From Dongia_B sp035539075 (GTDB lineage: Bacteria; Pseudomonadota; Alphaproteobacteria; Dongiales; Dongiaceae): 64,000 bases of DNA. The notes under the pieces are model-generated. The model saw only the letters and a program-made list of their open reading frames with translations. It was not told the origin of the DNA and did not search any database. Positions 62,356 through 64,000 of this stretch are shown here, one piece after another. Each line of letters starts with the position of its first letter. The stretch's first letter is position 1. Where the stretch lies: NCBI GenBank assembly GCA_035539075.1, contig DATLJB010000038.1:1-64000 (forward strand), written 5' to 3'. A program made the position numbers and the translations under genes.

Positions 62356-62463
62356 CTTCGCTCTCCTTGCTGGCGGGTCAGGGTCATCAGGCGGCCGGGA
62401 TTATTCAACGGTTGAGGGCCGCGGCTTCTCCCGCTTGAAAGATGAGAGGGCGAGATCAATATT

Positions 62464-62486
62464 AGAAATTCATAGTTGCTATTTCT
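62464..62486. promoter_or_regulatory. AGAAAT-N11-ATTTCT LysR-type box
   Basis: A perfect 6-bp inverted repeat with 11-base spacer lies 24 bases before the LysR ATG and 108 bases from the start of the divergent oxidoreductase gene. It fits a T-N11-A motif with AT-rich context and is the likely binding site of the adjacent LysR. Confidence 0.6.
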
Positions 62487-62510
62487 GCGATATCATTTTG
62501 AAATAGATAG

Positions 62511-63413
62511 ATGCGCTATACCGACCTCGACCTCGAAGGATTGCGGGCGTTCGTTGCCATTGCCGACACCGGCGGCTTCACCGCCGCCGGCAGCCTGCTC
62601 GGCCGCAGCCAATCAGCCGTAAGCATCAAGATCCGCAAACTGGAGGAGGTCCTGGGCCGGCAGGTCTTCATCCGCACCAGCCGCAGCCTCGCGCTCACCC
62701 GCGATGGCGATCTGCTGCTGACCTATGCGCGGCGTCTTCTCGCCCTCAATGACGAGACGGTACAACGTTTCGCCCAGAATGAAGCCAGCGGATCGTTGCG
62801 CCTGGGCGTCGCCGAATATGTGGTGCCGGAATATCTCCCCGATCTGCTGGCGCGCTTTCGCGAAATCTATCCCGCCGTCGATGTGGAGGTGCGGGTGGGC
62901 GGCAGCGCCGCCCTGGTCACCGCGCTCGACAAAGGGGAAATCGACCTTGTGATCGCCAAGCGCGATGACGGCGAGACGCGCGGCGAAGTGCTGCGCCGCG
63001 AGGCGCTGGTCTGGGCCTGCAGCCGCGGCTTCGATATCGACACTGCCGATATCCTGCCGCTTTGCGTCCTGCCGGCGCCCTGCATCTTTCGCAGCCGCGC
63101 CATCGAAGCACTGAAGGTGCGCGACCGGGCCTGGCGCATCGTCTATACCAGCGACAGCGTCAATGGCGTGGTCGCCGCCGTGCGGGCCGGCCTGGGGGTT
63201 TCCGCCATCGCCGAAAGCTCGCTGCCGCCCGAATTGCGCATCCTCTCCGAAGAGGACGGCTTTCCCGATCTGGAAGACGTCGAGCTCACGGTCTTCGGCC
63301 TGGAACGCGGCAAGACGGCATTGAAGAAAAAGCTGATCAGCTTCTTTCAGGAACGTTTGGAAACGCTCGATGCCGGCCGCCGCAGCGGCCGCCTGCGGCT
63401 TGTCGCACCCTAG
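62511..63413 (+). CDS. LysR-family regulator, divergent from the oxidoreductase
   Basis: A 300-residue LTTR. YTDLDLEGLRAFVAIADTGGFTAAGSLLGRSQSAVSIKIRKLEEVLGRQVFIRTSRSLALTRDGDLLLTYARRLL is the DNA-binding domain; the effector domain (LRLGVAEYVVPEYLPDLLARFREIYPAVDVEVRVG) follows. By position it probably controls the quinone-oxidoreductase and the aldo/keto reductase beyond it. The inducer is not evident. Confidence 0.93.
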   Translation: MRYTDLDLEGLRAFVAIADTGGFTAAGSLLGRSQSAVSIKIRKLEEVLGRQVFIRTSRSLALTRDGDLLLTYARRLLALNDETVQRFAQNEASGSLRLGVAEYVVPEYLPDLLARFREIYPAVDVEVRVGGSAALVTALDKGEIDLVIAKRDDGETRGEVLRREALVWACSRGFDIDTADILPLCVLPAPCIFRSRAIEALKVRDRAWRIVYTSDSVNGVVAAVRAGLGVSAIAESSLPPELRILSEEDGFPDLEDVELTVFGLERGKTALKKKLISFFQERLETLDAGRRSGRLRLVAP

Positions 63414-63556
63414 CACCACATCCGCTTGAACCGGCACTGCCGAAAGCGGACGGCTTCCTGCCGGATTGCTCCTCCCCAGCTGCTTTCTCTCTGCTCGCTT
63501 GTCAAAGGCCACCGCTTGCGATCTTATGGGGCACCGCCATAACATGCGCTCAGCTC

Positions 63557-64000
63557 ATGACCTCATTGCGCCGCCTCGTCCCGTCCCCCAGCGCCCTCTT
63601 CGTCTTCGAGGCGGCCGCGCGCTATCTCAGTTTCACCCAGGCCGCAGGGGAGTTATCGGTCACGCAATCCGCGGTCAGCCGCATGATCGCCCGTTTCGAG
63701 GCGCATCTTGGCGCCAAGCTCTTCCACCGGGCACCGACCGGCATCGAGTTGACGGAGGAAGGCCGGCAGCTCTATGCCGCCGTCACCAGCAGCTTCCAGC
63801 GCGTAGAAATGGCGATCGAGGATATTCGCAGCCAGCACGGCGAGCAGGGCACCGTCACCCTGTCGATCTCTTCGGCTTTCGCCATGCATTGGATCATGCC
63901 GCGCCTGCCGGCTTTCGAAGCCCAGTTCCCAGAGATCGATCTGCGCTTCCAGGTCATGCGCGGCGAGCCCCTGGGGCCGGTCCAGGATGTCGATTTCGGT
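63557..64000 (+). CDS. LysR-family regulator (GcvA-like), 3'-truncated by window end
   Basis: The open frame starting ATG at 63557 (MTSLRRLVPSPSALFVFEAAARYLSFTQ) runs off the window at 64000. AGELSVTQSAVSRMIARFEAHLGAKLF is the recognition helix; HRAPTGIELTEEGRQLY follows. The PSPSALFVFEAAARxxSFTQAAxxL start is GcvA-like. It lies 143 bases after the previous LysR on the same strand, and its targets are outside the window. Confidence 0.9.
   Translation, partial: MTSLRRLVPSPSALFVFEAAARYLSFTQAAGELSVTQSAVSRMIARFEAHLGAKLFHRAPTGIELTEEGRQLYAAVTSSFQRVEMAIEDIRSQHGEQGTVTLSISSAFAMHWIMPRLPAFEAQFPEIDLRFQVMRGEPLGPVQDVDFG

Overview
This window is high-G+C, gene-dense chromosomal DNA from an alphaproteobacterium, most likely of the Rhodospirillales/Azospirillum-Dongia type. 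That placement is inferred from gene content: a RegB/RegA (PrrB/PrrA) redox pair, an MmcB-type repair protein, a PHB depolymerase with acetoacetyl-CoA synthetase, late cobalamin genes and a LapG-like protease. I see no rRNA, tRNA, CRISPR array, insertion sequence or prophage; nearly all of the window is ordinary protein-coding sequence.

Layout. 1-5.5 kb: truncated DMT permease, AhpD-like protein, small membrane protein, aminotransferase plus acetoacetyl-CoA synthetase operon, DUF1232 protein. 5.7-12.8 kb: Sel1-repeat protein with an odd 3' end, OsmC, a TPR/PRMT-like methyltransferase, two tiny flagellar-type proteins, a CitE-like lyase, a SPOR protein and an alpha-carbonic anhydrase. 12.9-19 kb: glutamine amidotransferase, sugar-transfer-type ATP-grasp enzyme, soluble CBS histidine kinase, YgjP-like metallopeptidase, Ada-type repair protein. 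19-25.6 kb: VOC protein, YcgN, PhaZ, MAPEG, SCO, SYLF, CobC-like phosphatase and CobS. 25.8-33 kb: CobT, YcaQ-like glycosylase, a yqjD-yqjE-yqjK-like envelope operon behind a perfect FNR-type box, RegB/RegA, then a lone ModA facing a ModE-like regulator with a ModE-type operator but no modBC.

33-38 kb is the most unusual block: a degenerate EAL protein, a LapG-type cysteine protease and a membrane PAS/HD-GYP protein that has lost its metal ligands. This looks like a c-di-GMP-derived signalling set whose catalytic sites have decayed. 38-48 kb: MmcB, MtgA, a small soluble protein, a five-PAS histidine kinase, IlvD, a PAS_5 protein, a DppA-like peptidase and an HxlR regulator behind a large dyad. 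48-64 kb: serine hydrolase, LysR/two GSTs around a perfect 18-bp palindrome, MFS plus aldo/keto reductase, a type III polyketide synthase coupled to an isoprenylcysteine-methyltransferase-like protein and divergent from a DHA2 exporter, pyroglutamyl peptidase, a methyltransferase, a second aldo/keto reductase, a quinone-oxidoreductase-like enzyme divergent from a LysR regulator, and a LysR gene cut by the window end.

Several convergent gene pairs are separated by strong GC-rich hairpins, the largest a 19-bp perfect inverted repeat at 10607-10671. cobT and ilvD appear to start at TTG with strong Shine-Dalgarno sequences. All functional assignments are by reading protein motifs; no database search was possible.
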